A stretch of DNA of 55,567 nucleotides from Parablautia muri (GCF_009917485.1 NZ_QZDT01000028.1:1-55567), one strand, 5' to 3'; positions 18,876 through 27,453 are shown, counted from the first letter of the stretch. Made by a program: numbers and translations. Notes: generated from the letters alone by a model not told the origin.

Positions 18876-18970
18876 GTTTTCTGGCGGTATAACAAGCCCA
18901 CCGCCAGAAAACATTAGCTTTTAAATGAAACTGACACTGACACCACGATTCCGGCAAGCCGGAATCGTGG
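18876..18970. other. Twin perfect hairpins, candidate replication or transfer origin
   Basis: GTTTTCTGGCGGT at 18876-18888 pairs perfectly with 18900-18912, and CCACGATTCCGGC at 18943-18955 pairs perfectly with 18958-18970 around AA. Between and before them are short CTGACAC repeats. They fill the 170-bp gap between the FtsK-like gene and rep, and neither is followed by a T run. Placement just upstream of an HUH initiator fits a nick site, but this is inference. Confidence 0.5.
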
Positions 18971-18977
18971 ATGCTTT

Positions 18978-20363
18978 TCATTCATCCGGGGCGTAGTATT
19001 CGGTCATAAGCCTTCCCAATTCCGCATAAACTTCAAATTCCATGTTGGGAAAATGGAGACAACCCGGCGTATCGTGTACGCCATCCGTGGAGGAAAACCA
19101 ACAATCACCGGCTCCATAAGTACGCCCCACATTCAACGCCTTTAACCGTTCACTGTTCCAAATCAGCCGGGCTTCTTCCACCGTAGGCTTGAACAGGATT
19201 TTGGTAGTCATGGCGGATTTCAACATGGATGGCAGTCCCCCTTCTTCCACAGATGCCTCTGCAATGGAAATGATAACAAAACACCCAGCCGAAGCACCCA
19301 TGGTTATGATGCGTTTCAGCGAACCTTCAAAACTGGTAAGGTTGTATCCCCCGTCCCCCTTGGCTGGCTTCGGGAAAAGGCTCTTCAATGCCACGTATTC
19401 ATCAATGAACAAAAAGCTGGGATTCATATCTGCATCCCACCATTTGACAGCATTCCCTGTTTCCTCTGAAAGCCTGTTCAATACTTCCTGCCGGGTCTTC
19501 ATCGTGGCTTCAAACTCCTTCATCTTCTCCATGATTGGTTCAGCTCCCCCGTTGGAATTTACCGTCACAGCATGGGGAATCCTTGACAGTTCCGCTTGTT
19601 TCGGGTCAATGATTATAACATTGGAACCATGTCTGTCGCGCCAAAACTGTAAGACCGCGAGCAGGATTGCAATGATTCCCGTAGTCTTCCCGCTCCTTGT
19701 CTTCCCGGCAACAAGGATACTGCCGGAGGTTTTCAAGTCAATAAAGGTTTCCGTGTCAATCGGGATTTTCGTCTTGTCTGGCGATTTCAGCCCCTCCACG
19801 GAATCCACCGTCAGGCTTTTATCAATCATCACGTCCTCAATCCGGTAAGTCACGCTGTTAAAAGCTTCGTCCGCTTCACTGCTGACAGCCGCATACTGTT
19901 TGTACTTCCCGCTTATGGAAGAGGATATGACCGGCGCAATCTTCAATAAATTCTCCACTGTACATGAAACGGCTTTAATTGAGAGTTCAAATGTTGTCCT
20001 GTTGATTTTCCGGCACTTGACAGGCGGGAGCAGTTCTCCTTCCCGGAAGCCCAGCGGGTTCCCGTATCTTGGGTCAAACAGCCTCCTTCTTACAAAACGT
20101 TCTATATACTTTCCTTCACCTCCCGTGACATACTGGGGATATGATGCTACGAATAGGACAGCCGCTGTCACCATGGATATATCAGAGAATTTTCCGATAA
20201 GCGGATTCAGACCAAATACGTCCGGCTGGTTAAAATAAACCAGCAATTTAAAAAAAATTGTGCAAAAGAGGAAAAGTCCCCCTGCCGCAAGAACGCAAGC
20301 GGCAGGGGAGATGTACCTCCCTCCCTTCCTATAATGTTTAATAATGCCATACCCTCCTTTCAA
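18978..20363 (-). CDS. FtsK/SpoIIIE-like DNA translocase
   Basis: This 461-residue ATPase has two N-terminal membrane segments (about 18-44 and 62-78), a linker, Walker A AGKTRSGKT at 219-227, and Walker B FLFIDEYVAL. In Tn916-type elements the matching protein couples the processed DNA to the transfer channel. Here no channel genes exist, so it may feed a channel supplied by another element or act in replication or partition. The start is TTG, overlapping the stop of the upstream gene as TTGA, which implies coupled translation. Confidence 0.85.
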   Translation of the reverse strand: MKGGYGIIKHYRKGGRYISPAACVLAAGGLFLFCTIFFKLLVYFNQPDVFGLNPLIGKFSDISMVTAAVLFVASYPQYVTGGEGKYIERFVRRRLFDPRYGNPLGFREGELLPPVKCRKINRTTFELSIKAVSCTVENLLKIAPVISSSISGKYKQYAAVSSEADEAFNSVTYRIEDVMIDKSLTVDSVEGLKSPDKTKIPIDTETFIDLKTSGSILVAGKTRSGKTTGIIAILLAVLQFWRDRHGSNVIIIDPKQAELSRIPHAVTVNSNGGAEPIMEKMKEFEATMKTRQEVLNRLSEETGNAVKWWDADMNPSFLFIDEYVALKSLFPKPAKGDGGYNLTSFEGSLKRIITMGASAGCFVIISIAEASVEEGGLPSMLKSAMTTKILFKPTVEEARLIWNSERLKALNVGRTYGAGDCWFSSTDGVHDTPGCLHFPNMEFEVYAELGRLMTEYYAPDE

Positions 20364-20713
20364 TTACTTTTCTGGATAGTCCGGATGTCATCAGCTGTTA
20401 CTGATAACTGGTTACGGTAGTCACCGTACACAACGGCGACCGCATTGACCGGCATAACCCAAGAACCAACCGGAATGCTTGCAGCTTTGCGTATCTTGAA
20501 GGTTATCTTTTCGAATGCGTTTGTGACGTGTTCCCCTTCTTTCTGCTTATAAGGAGTATTATCCTTCGCAATAAGGGCTTCGACCTTGACTCCCATATGA
20601 GCCTTGGTTTCATAATCCTTCCATTCGCTTGTGCCAATGGTCTGATACACTTTGCCTTTGGAAAATTCCTCAAAGTCAAATTTTAAAAACTGGTTTAATT
20701 TCTTTAATGCCAT
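20360..20713 (-). CDS. DUF961-like conserved element protein
   Basis: This 117-residue protein resembles the DUF961/YdcP-type proteins (Orf22/Orf23 of Tn916) that open the transfer module of many conjugative elements. Their function is not established, although a single-stranded DNA or processing role is often assumed. LNQFLKFDFEEFSKGKVYQ begins the protein and PVGSWVMPVNAVAVVYGDYRN is a recognisable core. It lies directly before the FtsK-like gene and is coupled to it. RBS GAAGGGAG is upstream. Confidence 0.7.
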   Translation of the reverse strand: MALKKLNQFLKFDFEEFSKGKVYQTIGTSEWKDYETKAHMGVKVEALIAKDNTPYKQKEGEHVTNAFEKITFKIRKAASIPVGSWVMPVNAVAVVYGDYRNQLSVTADDIRTIQKSN

Positions 20714-20926
20714 TTCTTTTGTCTCCCTTCTAAATTGAATTTGTGTTAGGTTATATGTTACTACCGGGCAGTTTTACGTCATGTCCGGGACGTGGGACAC
20801 CATAACATCCATTGGGACACCTCCTTTCAAAAGTGGCTGTTTTTATCTGTTATGAATACTTTAAATCCGGGAATGGTCAGCCATTTGACCATTCCCCAAT
20901 TTTACTAATTTTTTTTTTACAGGGCG

Positions 20927-21232
20927 TCAGTGTTCCGCTTTTTCGATAATTTCATGGAGCCTGCATCCCAGCACATCTGCAACCATCTTAGCCGTTATCA
21001 GGTCGATATGGTGGCTACGTCCGCTCACATACCCTTTATAGGTGGAAAGGCTGATGCCTGCTTTTTCTGCCACATAGCCCTGCGTATAGATACTGTAATT
21101 TTTCCGGCGTTCTTTCCGTTGCTCTTCCAAGGCTTTGATTACCGCTTCTGCGAAAAGCTCCCTTGCGATACGCTCCATCTCGCGTTTCGCACGTCTGGTT
21201 TCCTGTTCTGGTTCTTTTTTCCGATTAGACAT
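20927..21232 (-). CDS. Helix-turn-helix protein of the mobile element
   Basis: This 101-residue protein has a long basic/acidic helix (about 5-45), then an XRE-type HTH (GYVAEKAGISLSTYKGYVSGR, 50-70) and a short C-terminal helix. It precedes the DUF961-FtsK-rep-xis-int block on the same strand with a 210-bp gap. It probably regulates that operon. The charged N-terminal helix may be a coiled coil used to dimerise. Confidence 0.75.
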   Translation of the reverse strand: MSNRKKEPEQETRRAKREMERIARELFAEAVIKALEEQRKERRKNYSIYTQGYVAEKAGISLSTYKGYVSGRSHHIDLITAKMVADVLGCRLHEIIEKAEH

Positions 21233-22179
21233 ATGAATTTCTTCATATGATGCGCATCACGATTCCTTTCTTTTTTTTATTTGATATCCGGATGTCATTT
21301 TTTTTCCGCATTTGCAACTGCGGGTGTTGGTGGTCGTTGCCACCGATACCATCATCCCATACGCAAAGGTCACTCAACTGACTGTTCCACTATTTTTACG
21401 TATCTTTTTCATTCTTCCAGCGGGACTATTGCGGCAAGGGATGGTTTATAAAAATTTTATAAAATTTTAAGAATAATTTAACTAAAAAACTCTTAACTAA
21501 AAGACGATATATTTGGAAGGGAAGAGAGAAGTGAGATAAAAGTTTTTTAATTTCAAAGGAAAAAAGGGGAACGGGGACAAATCCCCGTGTTTTTGCTTGC
21601 GTATGCAAGCAAAAAATATATAATTTAAAAAAATAAGTAATAATAATGTTTGGTATCTGGTGGAATGATAAAAGAAATATAAAAAGAGAGTGGGCGTGAA
21701 CCGCCCTTTTTCTATTTTGGAGAAGTCAAAAAAAGAAGGAACCTTCCTTCATTTATTCCATAATGATATTGTGAATTTAACTGCAATAAGGAAGGAAAGC
21801 ATCATAAAACAGAGGGCTTGCTGTATGGGGGTTTTATAATTTTTAGGCAATGGCTCTTAATAGCCGTACCAGTCAGCCGCACTAGGTTCGCTACGATTTT
21901 TTGTCTGTCAGTTACGAAAACCGGCAGGCAGGACAGACAAAAAATCTACCTCTCCAAGTGCTTTGTGACAGCCTGGACGCCAGGCGAATTATTAACAGGG
22001 AAATATGGGCGGGTGCAACATAAACTTTTACGGCTATCCGGCAAGGCAGTGTTGCTCCCAAAATACATTTTATGGGAGGGCAGGCTGATAAATTTTTCTA
22101 TAGTGTTCAATCCGCATATGCAAATGAAAAAAGGGAATTACCTGCATTGGTACAGGCAATTCCCTTTAAAATTATTCTG
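21233..22179. other. Long non-coding segment of the element, rich in inverted repeats
   Basis: No gene is supported in these 947 bases. They hold a set of strong palindromes: CCGCA/TGCGG at 21306-21323; two adjacent hairpins at 21571-21588 and 21590-21615; GGGCG/CGCCC plus TTTTT at 21692-21711; a perfect 15-bp pair GATTTTTTGTCTGTC at 21895-21909 with 21932-21946; and GCCTGG/CCAGGC at 21971-21985. This is the likely place for an origin of transfer or replication. Which palindrome does this is unknown. Confidence 0.5.
21571..21615. terminator. Double hairpin, probable terminator
   Basis: ACGGGGA pairs with TCCCCGT (21571-21588). TTTTTGCTTGC then pairs perfectly with GCAAGCAAAAA (21590-21615). 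The A/T flanks allow termination on either strand. It lies upstream of the HTH gene and may insulate the element operon. Confidence 0.5.
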
Positions 22180-22932
22180 TTATTTTGTTTCTGTTTCTGC
22201 TTCTGTTTCTGCTACGGGAACCGTAGAGATGGCAAGTACACCGTTCATTTTGATGCCGCTTACGCCAAGTGTGGTGGAAAGATAGGTTGCGTCACCTGTA
22301 CGAACTTCCATGGTAATGGTGGTTGTGTCAACTGTAGCGGGATAAGTCACATTCAGGTACCATAACCCATCATCACCTTTCTCCAGTGTTACTGCACTGT
22401 ATGATACCTCGTTGCCATCTTCATCCTTTGCAACAAAAGACACTTTACGGTCTCCCATATGATAAATATTGAAAATTGAGCGTGTCGGGTCTTTTGTGAT
22501 ACGGAATTTCTGTCCGCCTGTCACCTGCACATTGAAAGCGTTCGGGTCTTTTGCTGTGCTGGGGGCAGAAACGGTGGAACCGCCATTGCCGGAAGCAGTA
22601 TTGCTGGATGCGCTGTTACTGGAAGAACCGCCGCTATAGGATTCATTAGCAGAAGAACTGGAAGAACCAGTGTCGGCAGGCTGGGCGGGTTCTGTGTATT
22701 CGGGCTGGCTGGGTTCTTCATAAGAAGGCTCACTGGGCTCTTCGTAGGTTTCATCGGAACCCGAACCGCTTGAATCATAGTCATTCCAATCCCATTCTTC
22801 TCGTTGTGTATCATCAGTAGGACCACTTGAATCGAATCCAAATGCATGGCTTGTGATGGTTGCAGAAGGGGAAGCCACAAAAAGACCTACGGCAAAAGTT
22901 GTTGCAAGTACCTTAAAAATATTTTTCTTCAT
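22180..22932 (-). CDS. Secreted Ser/Gly/Pro-rich protein, element cargo
   Basis: This 250-residue protein has a signal peptide (MKKNIFKVLATTFAVGLFVA, cleavage near SHA). About 85 residues of low complexity follow, rich in Ser, Glu, Pro, Gly and Tyr with EEPSEPSYEEPSQPEY-like repeats, then a C-terminal beta-rich domain (NAFNVQVTGGQKFRITKD onward) and an acidic tail. No LPXTG anchor or lipobox is seen. Similar proteins occur on clostridial integrative elements, but I know of no assigned role. It may act in surface contact. Confidence 0.75.
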   Translation of the reverse strand: MKKNIFKVLATTFAVGLFVASPSATITSHAFGFDSSGPTDDTQREEWDWNDYDSSGSGSDETYEEPSEPSYEEPSQPEYTEPAQPADTGSSSSSANESYSGGSSSNSASSNTASGNGGSTVSAPSTAKDPNAFNVQVTGGQKFRITKDPTRSIFNIYHMGDRKVSFVAKDEDGNEVSYSAVTLEKGDDGLWYLNVTYPATVDTTTITMEVRTGDATYLSTTLGVSGIKMNGVLAISTVPVAETEAETETK

Positions 22933-23067
22933 AAGTTATGTACCTCCATGTTAAATTATTTTGTTTTTAAGTATCAATAGATTAATATTCATTTTAGGTC
23001 AATTTCACCCTAATGTCAATAGGTCAATGTGCCATATTGAATGCAAAACATATATGGAGAGATTATC

Positions 23068-23295
23068 ATGTCAAGATTAAAAGAACTTCGTAAACTTAAG
23101 GGTTATACCCAACTTAAAATGCAACACCTAACCGGAATTGACCAAAGTGACTATTCAAAAATTGAAAATGGCAAGCGATATTATACTTTTGAACAGTGTA
23201 AACGAATAGCGATTGCATTGGATACGAGCATGGATTATTTGGCAGAGTTGACTGATATAAAAACTCCATACCCACGTAATAAAAATAAACAATAA
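23068..23295 (+). CDS. Small XRE-family regulator
   Basis: This 75-residue protein is almost entirely a helix-turn-helix: LKELRKLKGYTQLKMQHLTG, then IDQSDYSKIENGKR. The start at 23068 (MSRLKELRK) has GGAGAG 7 nt upstream; a frame start at 23041 would add an odd leader. It is the only rightward gene near the right end of the element. It may control excision genes or the adjacent cargo. Confidence 0.8.
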   Translation: MSRLKELRKLKGYTQLKMQHLTGIDQSDYSKIENGKRYYTFEQCKRIAIALDTSMDYLAELTDIKTPYPRNKNKQ

Positions 23296-23314
23296 ACTGA
23301 AAATGATACTTGAA

Positions 23315-23355
23315 AAAGACTGCCCCTGAATAGAGAGCAGTCTTTTGTCTTTTTA
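23315..23355 (+). terminator. Terminator after the small XRE gene
   Basis: AAAGACTGC at 23315-23323 pairs perfectly with GCAGTCTTT at 23337-23345, followed by TTGTCTTTTT. From here to 23536 I see no gene; the element end follows at 23537-23554. Confidence 0.8.
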
Positions 23356-23618
23356 TTGGTTTGTTACCAAATATTGAATTTTCTTTCAGACCTACAGTAA
23401 AATGAATATTGTATGTTGGTCTTTGGGCTTGCAGGGTTTCGGGTGTCATATCAAGGCTCTTTCCATCAAAAGTAGTAATTTGGTAGTAAATTCAGCTTGA
23501 AATCCTGCTTATATGCCCGTAAATCAAGGTTTTTTTGAGATAATCAACATTTTAGGAGAAAAATTTATGTCTGCGCCCCAATTTGCGGGCTGTTGGCAAG
23601 AATAGGGGATTCATATGC

Positions 23619-25010
23619 ATGGAAAATAGTAATAGTCCTGCTGGGCCCTTTGGCATGAAAGATAAACTGGGATATATGTTTGGGGACTTCGGTAATGATT
23701 TTACCTTTATTTTATCCTCCTCCTTTATGCTGAAGTTTTACACAGATATTATGGGGATTTCCGCGGGCGTGGTAGGCTTGTTGATGATGGCAGCCCGCTT
23801 TGTGGATGCTGTTACGGACGTAACTATGGGACAGATTGTTGACCGTTCCAGGCCCACAAAGGACGGGAAATTTAAGCCCTGGATAAAGAGAATGTGCGGG
23901 CCGGTTGCCATTACTTCGTTTCTGATTTATCAGTCGGGATTTGCAAATATGGCCTATGGGTTTAAAGTCTTCTGGATGGTAATAACCTATATCCTATGGG
24001 GTTCTATTTTTTATACATCTATTAATATACCTTATGGCTCCATGGCGTCTGCAATTTCCGCAGACCCTAAGGACCGGGCGGAGCTCTCCACATGGCGAAC
24101 CATTGGGGCAACTCTTGCAGGTCTTGTGATTGGTGTTGGGACGCCTATGGCAGCTTATGAAGTAGTGGACGGAAACACAGTTTTATCCGGCCCCCGTATG
24201 ACAATCATTGCCGGCGTGTTTTCTTTGGGCGCGATTGTCTGCTACCTGCTTTGCTTTCATCTGGTGAGGGAACGGGTTGTGGTTGAAGCGAACAACCGGA
24301 AACTGGAGGTGGGCAATCTTTTAAAGAGCCTTGTGATGAACCGTTCTTTGCTTGGTATCATTGCCGCCGCAATTTTGCTATTGCTTGGTATGCTTGGCAT
24401 GCAGGGCATGTCAGGTTATGTATATCCCAACTATTATGGATCGGCTCCGGCACAGTCTGCCTCTGCGCTTGTTGGAAACGTTGTGATGCTGGTCATCTGT
24501 GCGCCTCTGGCATCTAAGCTGTCAGCTAAGTTTGGTAAGAAAGAATTGTCCATGGTATCCTGTGCATTCGGCGCGGGAGTTTATCTGGTCTGCCTGGTGG
24601 TCAATCCGCAAAATCCCTATGTATATGTGGGATTTTATTCATTGGCTTATGTGGGGCTTGGCTTTTTTAATACTGTGATTTGGGCGATGATCACAGACGT
24701 TATAGACGATGCCGAGGTGAGAAACGGCGTCCGAGAGGATGGTACGATATATTCGGTATATTCCTTTGCCCGGAAACTTGGCCAGGCACTATCCTCCGGC
24801 CTGATTGGTGCGGTGCTTAGCATGATTGGATATACGCCGGATACAGCATTTGACCCTGTGGTCACAAAGGGTATTTTTAATCTGTCCTGCATCATTCCAG
24901 CAATGGGATTAGGCGCTGTGGCGTTGGCACTTTTCTTCCTTTATCCGCTGAATAAAAAACGTGTGGAAGAAAATGTGGCGATATTGGAAAGACGCCGCAG
25001 GAAGGCATAA
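23619..25010 (+). CDS. GPH-family sugar:cation symporter
   Basis: This membrane protein of about 463 residues has 12 predicted helices. The N-terminal GYMFGDFGNDFTFILSS and the FVDAVTDVTMGQIVDRS segment with cation-site acidic residues are typical of the melibiose/glucuronide (MelB/GusB) family. It probably imports a glycoside or glucuronide with H+ or Na+. The start at 23619 has AGGGGAT upstream. It lies just right of the integrated element; before insertion it would have been next to the GH2/uxu genes, which supports uronide transport. The element may have separated it from its promoter. Confidence 0.85.
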   Translation: MENSNSPAGPFGMKDKLGYMFGDFGNDFTFILSSSFMLKFYTDIMGISAGVVGLLMMAARFVDAVTDVTMGQIVDRSRPTKDGKFKPWIKRMCGPVAITSFLIYQSGFANMAYGFKVFWMVITYILWGSIFYTSINIPYGSMASAISADPKDRAELSTWRTIGATLAGLVIGVGTPMAAYEVVDGNTVLSGPRMTIIAGVFSLGAIVCYLLCFHLVRERVVVEANNRKLEVGNLLKSLVMNRSLLGIIAAAILLLLGMLGMQGMSGYVYPNYYGSAPAQSASALVGNVVMLVICAPLASKLSAKFGKKELSMVSCAFGAGVYLVCLVVNPQNPYVYVGFYSLAYVGLGFFNTVIWAMITDVIDDAEVRNGVREDGTIYSVYSFARKLGQALSSGLIGAVLSMIGYTPDTAFDPVVTKGIFNLSCIIPAMGLGAVALALFFLYPLNKKRVEENVAILERRRRKA

Positions 25011-25068
25011 GAAGATTTAGACAAGTCAGATGTAAAGACGGATCTTTTAATAGTTCCTAAGATGGTAA

Positions 25069-25106
25069 GGGGCGATTTTGCGTGGCGAAACATGAGATGT
25101 CGCCCC
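25069..25106. other. Hairpin downstream of the symporter
   Basis: GGGGCGA at 25069-25075 pairs with TCGCCCC at 25100-25106 around a 24-nt loop. It is not followed by a T run. The function is unknown, but it may stabilise or end the symporter mRNA. Confidence 0.35.
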
Positions 25107-25208
25107 GAACGAAACTATGGGTAGTCCCAGGCCGTGAAACGTAACAGGAATTGATTGAAAGATTGTAGAATTTTGATATAATGATATCGTACAAAGGAGT
25201 AAAGCTAA

Positions 25209-25446
25209 GTGGCGAATAATACATATGATATGGTAATGGGCGGAAAAAGTGATAATAATATCCGCTTTGTTGATTCTAGAAATACGATTCTTTCATATGG
25301 ATTCCGAGAAAGAATCCGGGGAGACCATTATATTTATAAACGTGACGATATAGATAGAAAGAGTAAACATTCAGCCAAGTGGAAATAAAGCAAAAGCATA
25401 TCAGGTTAAACAAGTAAGGATGCTATTTGAAAAATATGGATTGTAG
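25209..25446 (+). pseudogene. hicA: HicA-like toxin gene with a frameshift
   Basis: From a GTG at 25209 (AAAGGAG 10 nt upstream) the frame reads GGKSDNNIRF and GFRERIRGDHYIYKRDDID, a HicA dsRNA-binding-like fold with the catalytic His region. It then runs into KHSAKWK and stops at 25388. In the next frame the expected continuation is present, VNIQPSGNKAKAYQVKQVR to the stop at 25446, 9 bp before hicB. A single-base change near 25360-25370 explains this. The toxin is probably inactive unless the shift is a sequencing error or is bypassed. Confidence 0.75.
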
Positions 25447-25455
25447 GAGGTCTTT

Positions 25456-25680
25456 ATGTCTAAATATTCTATGGTTATGTCATGGTCTGAAGAAGACCAG
25501 GCCTATATTGTGTCGGTTCCTGAATTGCCTGGATGTATGGCAGACGGAAAAACACCAACTGAGGCAGTAGAGAATGTAGAGATAATTATACAGGAATGGA
25601 TTGAAACAGCTTTAGAAGATGGAGAAAAAATACCGGAACCGCGTTTGTTTAGCGATAGGGAAATGCTAAAGCAAAGTTGA
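25456..25680 (+). CDS. hicB: HicB-family antitoxin
   Basis: This 74-residue protein has the partial RNase H fold of HicB: MVMSWSEEDQAYIVSVPELPGCMADGKTPTEAVENV is the family signature. It pairs with the upstream HicA-like gene, whose frame is broken. TAGGAGGTCTTT precedes the start. The usual C-terminal DNA-binding extension is absent, as in short HicB forms. Confidence 0.88.
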   Translation: MSKYSMVMSWSEEDQAYIVSVPELPGCMADGKTPTEAVENVEIIIQEWIETALEDGEKIPEPRLFSDREMLKQS

Positions 25681-25801
25681 TTAAAGAAAAAACAGGGAAC
25701 ATAATTTTTGAATATGGGGAACGCCGGTATCGAAAGTTATTTGTAATAATGATTTATACTGTTGGCACAGGCGTAGGGGAACAACTGAACAATGTAATAA
25801 A

Positions 25802-25834
25802 AATGAGGGAAAAACTTTAGGTTTTTCCCTCATT
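25802..25834. terminator. Bidirectional terminator between convergent genes
   Basis: AATGAGGGAAAAAC at 25802-25815 pairs perfectly with GTTTTTCCCTCATT at 25821-25834 over a 5-nt loop. It sits between hicB (rightward) and the F420 ligase homologue (leftward). Confidence 0.65.
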
Positions 25835-25929
25835 GATTAAGATTAAGCTGTCCCACCAAATGTGACCGCATCTGTTGATTCCCGCGGCAGTTTACAATTT
25901 TAGTGATAAAGAATCAGCTGTGAAAATAT

Positions 25930-27129
25930 TTACTTGGTATAGTTATCGAAATAACCCTGCACCAGGATAATAGGCGTTCCTTTGTCGCCGCTGCCGCTGG
26001 TCAAATCGCACAATGAGCCAATCAAGTCAGTGAGCCTTCTGGGGGTAGTGCCCTGGGTTACCATGGTGCCTACCAGGCTGGCCGCCTTCTCATCCTTTTC
26101 CCGGATGTAAGCAGAAATCGCATCCTTTAGGGCATCGCCGGATAAATCGGCAAAGTCATTGTCTGCCAAATATTTCAGCTTCACTTCATTGGGAGTTCCT
26201 TCAAGGCCTTTGGTATATGCCGGAGAAACCACCGGGTCCGCAAGTTCCCATATTTTTCCCACAGGGTCTTTGAAAGCACCATCGCCGTAAATCATAACCT
26301 CAATCTGCTTTCCTGTTTTTTCAATCAGGCTCCTTTGGATGCGCTCTACCATTTCCTGGCAGTGAATCGGGAACAGCTTAACGCTTTCCTCGGTTGCCTT
26401 GTTAGAGCCGAGCAGACCAAATCTGTCATTGTAGCCGCTGCCATCCACGCTTTTTGTAAGGATTTCATCAAGGGTGTAAACCTTTTGGGCACCATTTTTT
26501 AACAAGGTGTTTTTCGTTCTGAAGCGGGTGTGGATATCGCAGGTCAGGACGGATTTGGTATAAGAGAGGATCGCCTTGGGCTGGTTTGCAAAGATAATTT
26601 GAACCTCCGCCCCTGCATCCTGTATCAATTGTTTGTAGTATTCCACATAATCTATGCCGGTGAAAACATGTTTTTTGTAACCGAACAGTTCCCTGTATTT
26701 TTCTTCCGTGAGCACGTCCGTCCAGGGATTTACACCCTTTTCGTCCATGTCTTCCTCGTCAATCAGGTGATTGCCTACCTCATCGGACGGATAGCTGAGC
26801 ATCAGCACAACCTTTTTAAGACCCTTAGCAATGCCTTTTAAGCAGATAGCGAAACGGTTACGGCTTAAAATAGGGAATAATATACCTACCGTATCATCGC
26901 CAAATTTCTCGTGTACATCCTTTGCGATCTGGTCAATTCCTGCATAATTTCCCTGGGCCCGTGCCACAACAGCCTCTGTTACGGCTACCACATCTTTATC
27001 ATGCAAAGCAAAGCCCTCGCTTTTTGCAGCCGCCAGCACAGAATCCACAACAATTGCCGCAAGATCGTCTCCCTGCCGGATAATCGGCGCTCTAACCCCT
27101 CTGGATACAGTTCCTACCAATCGTTCCAT
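25930..27129 (-). CDS. Coenzyme F420-0:L-glutamate ligase (CofE) family protein
   Basis: This 399-residue protein resembles the gamma-glutamyl ligase family of CofE/FbiB: RAPIIRQGDDLAAIVVDSV near the N-terminus, RNRFAICLKGIAKG, and VMIYGDGAFKDPVGKIWELADP. CofE adds glutamates to coenzyme F420 in archaea and actinobacteria. Anaerobic Firmicutes are not known to make F420, so the acceptor here is unknown. The start at 27129 (MERLVGTVSRG) has GGAGGAAAG upstream. It is divergent from vanG and has no F420 genes nearby. Confidence 0.75.
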   Translation of the reverse strand: MERLVGTVSRGVRAPIIRQGDDLAAIVVDSVLAAAKSEGFALHDKDVVAVTEAVVARAQGNYAGIDQIAKDVHEKFGDDTVGILFPILSRNRFAICLKGIAKGLKKVVLMLSYPSDEVGNHLIDEEDMDEKGVNPWTDVLTEEKYRELFGYKKHVFTGIDYVEYYKQLIQDAGAEVQIIFANQPKAILSYTKSVLTCDIHTRFRTKNTLLKNGAQKVYTLDEILTKSVDGSGYNDRFGLLGSNKATEESVKLFPIHCQEMVERIQRSLIEKTGKQIEVMIYGDGAFKDPVGKIWELADPVVSPAYTKGLEGTPNEVKLKYLADNDFADLSGDALKDAISAYIREKDEKAASLVGTMVTQGTTPRRLTDLIGSLCDLTSGSGDKGTPIILVQGYFDNYTK

Positions 27130-27453
27130 TTCTTTCCTCCATTCATTCCGAAGCGTAACCTTCAAGGCATGCAGACAAAAAGCCGAAAAGTTTCCTTATC
27201 TGCCTGCTTTACATAGATACCTTCTCTATTTGGGCTGTCAAAACAAACCTCTTATATTATAAAGGCTGCTATATGGTTCATCAAGTAAAAATTAACATAT
27301 CTAAATATTTTTTAGCTTTTTTTAAGGATTTTCCTAATAAATTCTCAAATAATCCTAAAGGGAAAGTGAAAAAATAAAACAAATTTGATTGTTACAATTT
27401 GTTTACAATGTACTGTGAAAGGCTAGGCGATAGGACTGGCATCGGCACGCAAT

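Larger units (their letters stand above)
15961..23554. mobile_element. 7.6-kb Tn916/Tn1549-related integrative element
   Basis: The ends are inverted: TAAAATTTGATTATCTC at 15961-15977 and GAGATAATCAACATTTTA at 23537-23554 (one extra base). Inside are int, xis, an HUH-helicase Rep, an FtsK-like ATPase, a DUF961-like protein and an HTH protein, all on the minus strand, followed by a long non-coding segment, a secreted cargo protein, and a rightward XRE gene. There is no VirB4, VirB6 or peptidoglycan hydrolase, so it is too small to be self-conjugative. I infer a mobilizable or plasmid-like integrative element. It sits between the uronate genes and a sugar symporter. Boundaries are inferred from the repeats and from comparison with 1-886. 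Confidence 0.75.

Noticed and set aside
21818-22285. 155-codon open frame, plus strand
   Set aside because: It covers the palindrome-rich segment and the antisense of the secreted cargo gene, lacks a ribosome binding site of quality and has no family character.
25069-25106. Riboswitch call for the GGGGCGA/TCGCCCC hairpin
   Set aside because: Only one stem is seen and it follows the symporter rather than leading a gene, so no riboswitch is claimed.
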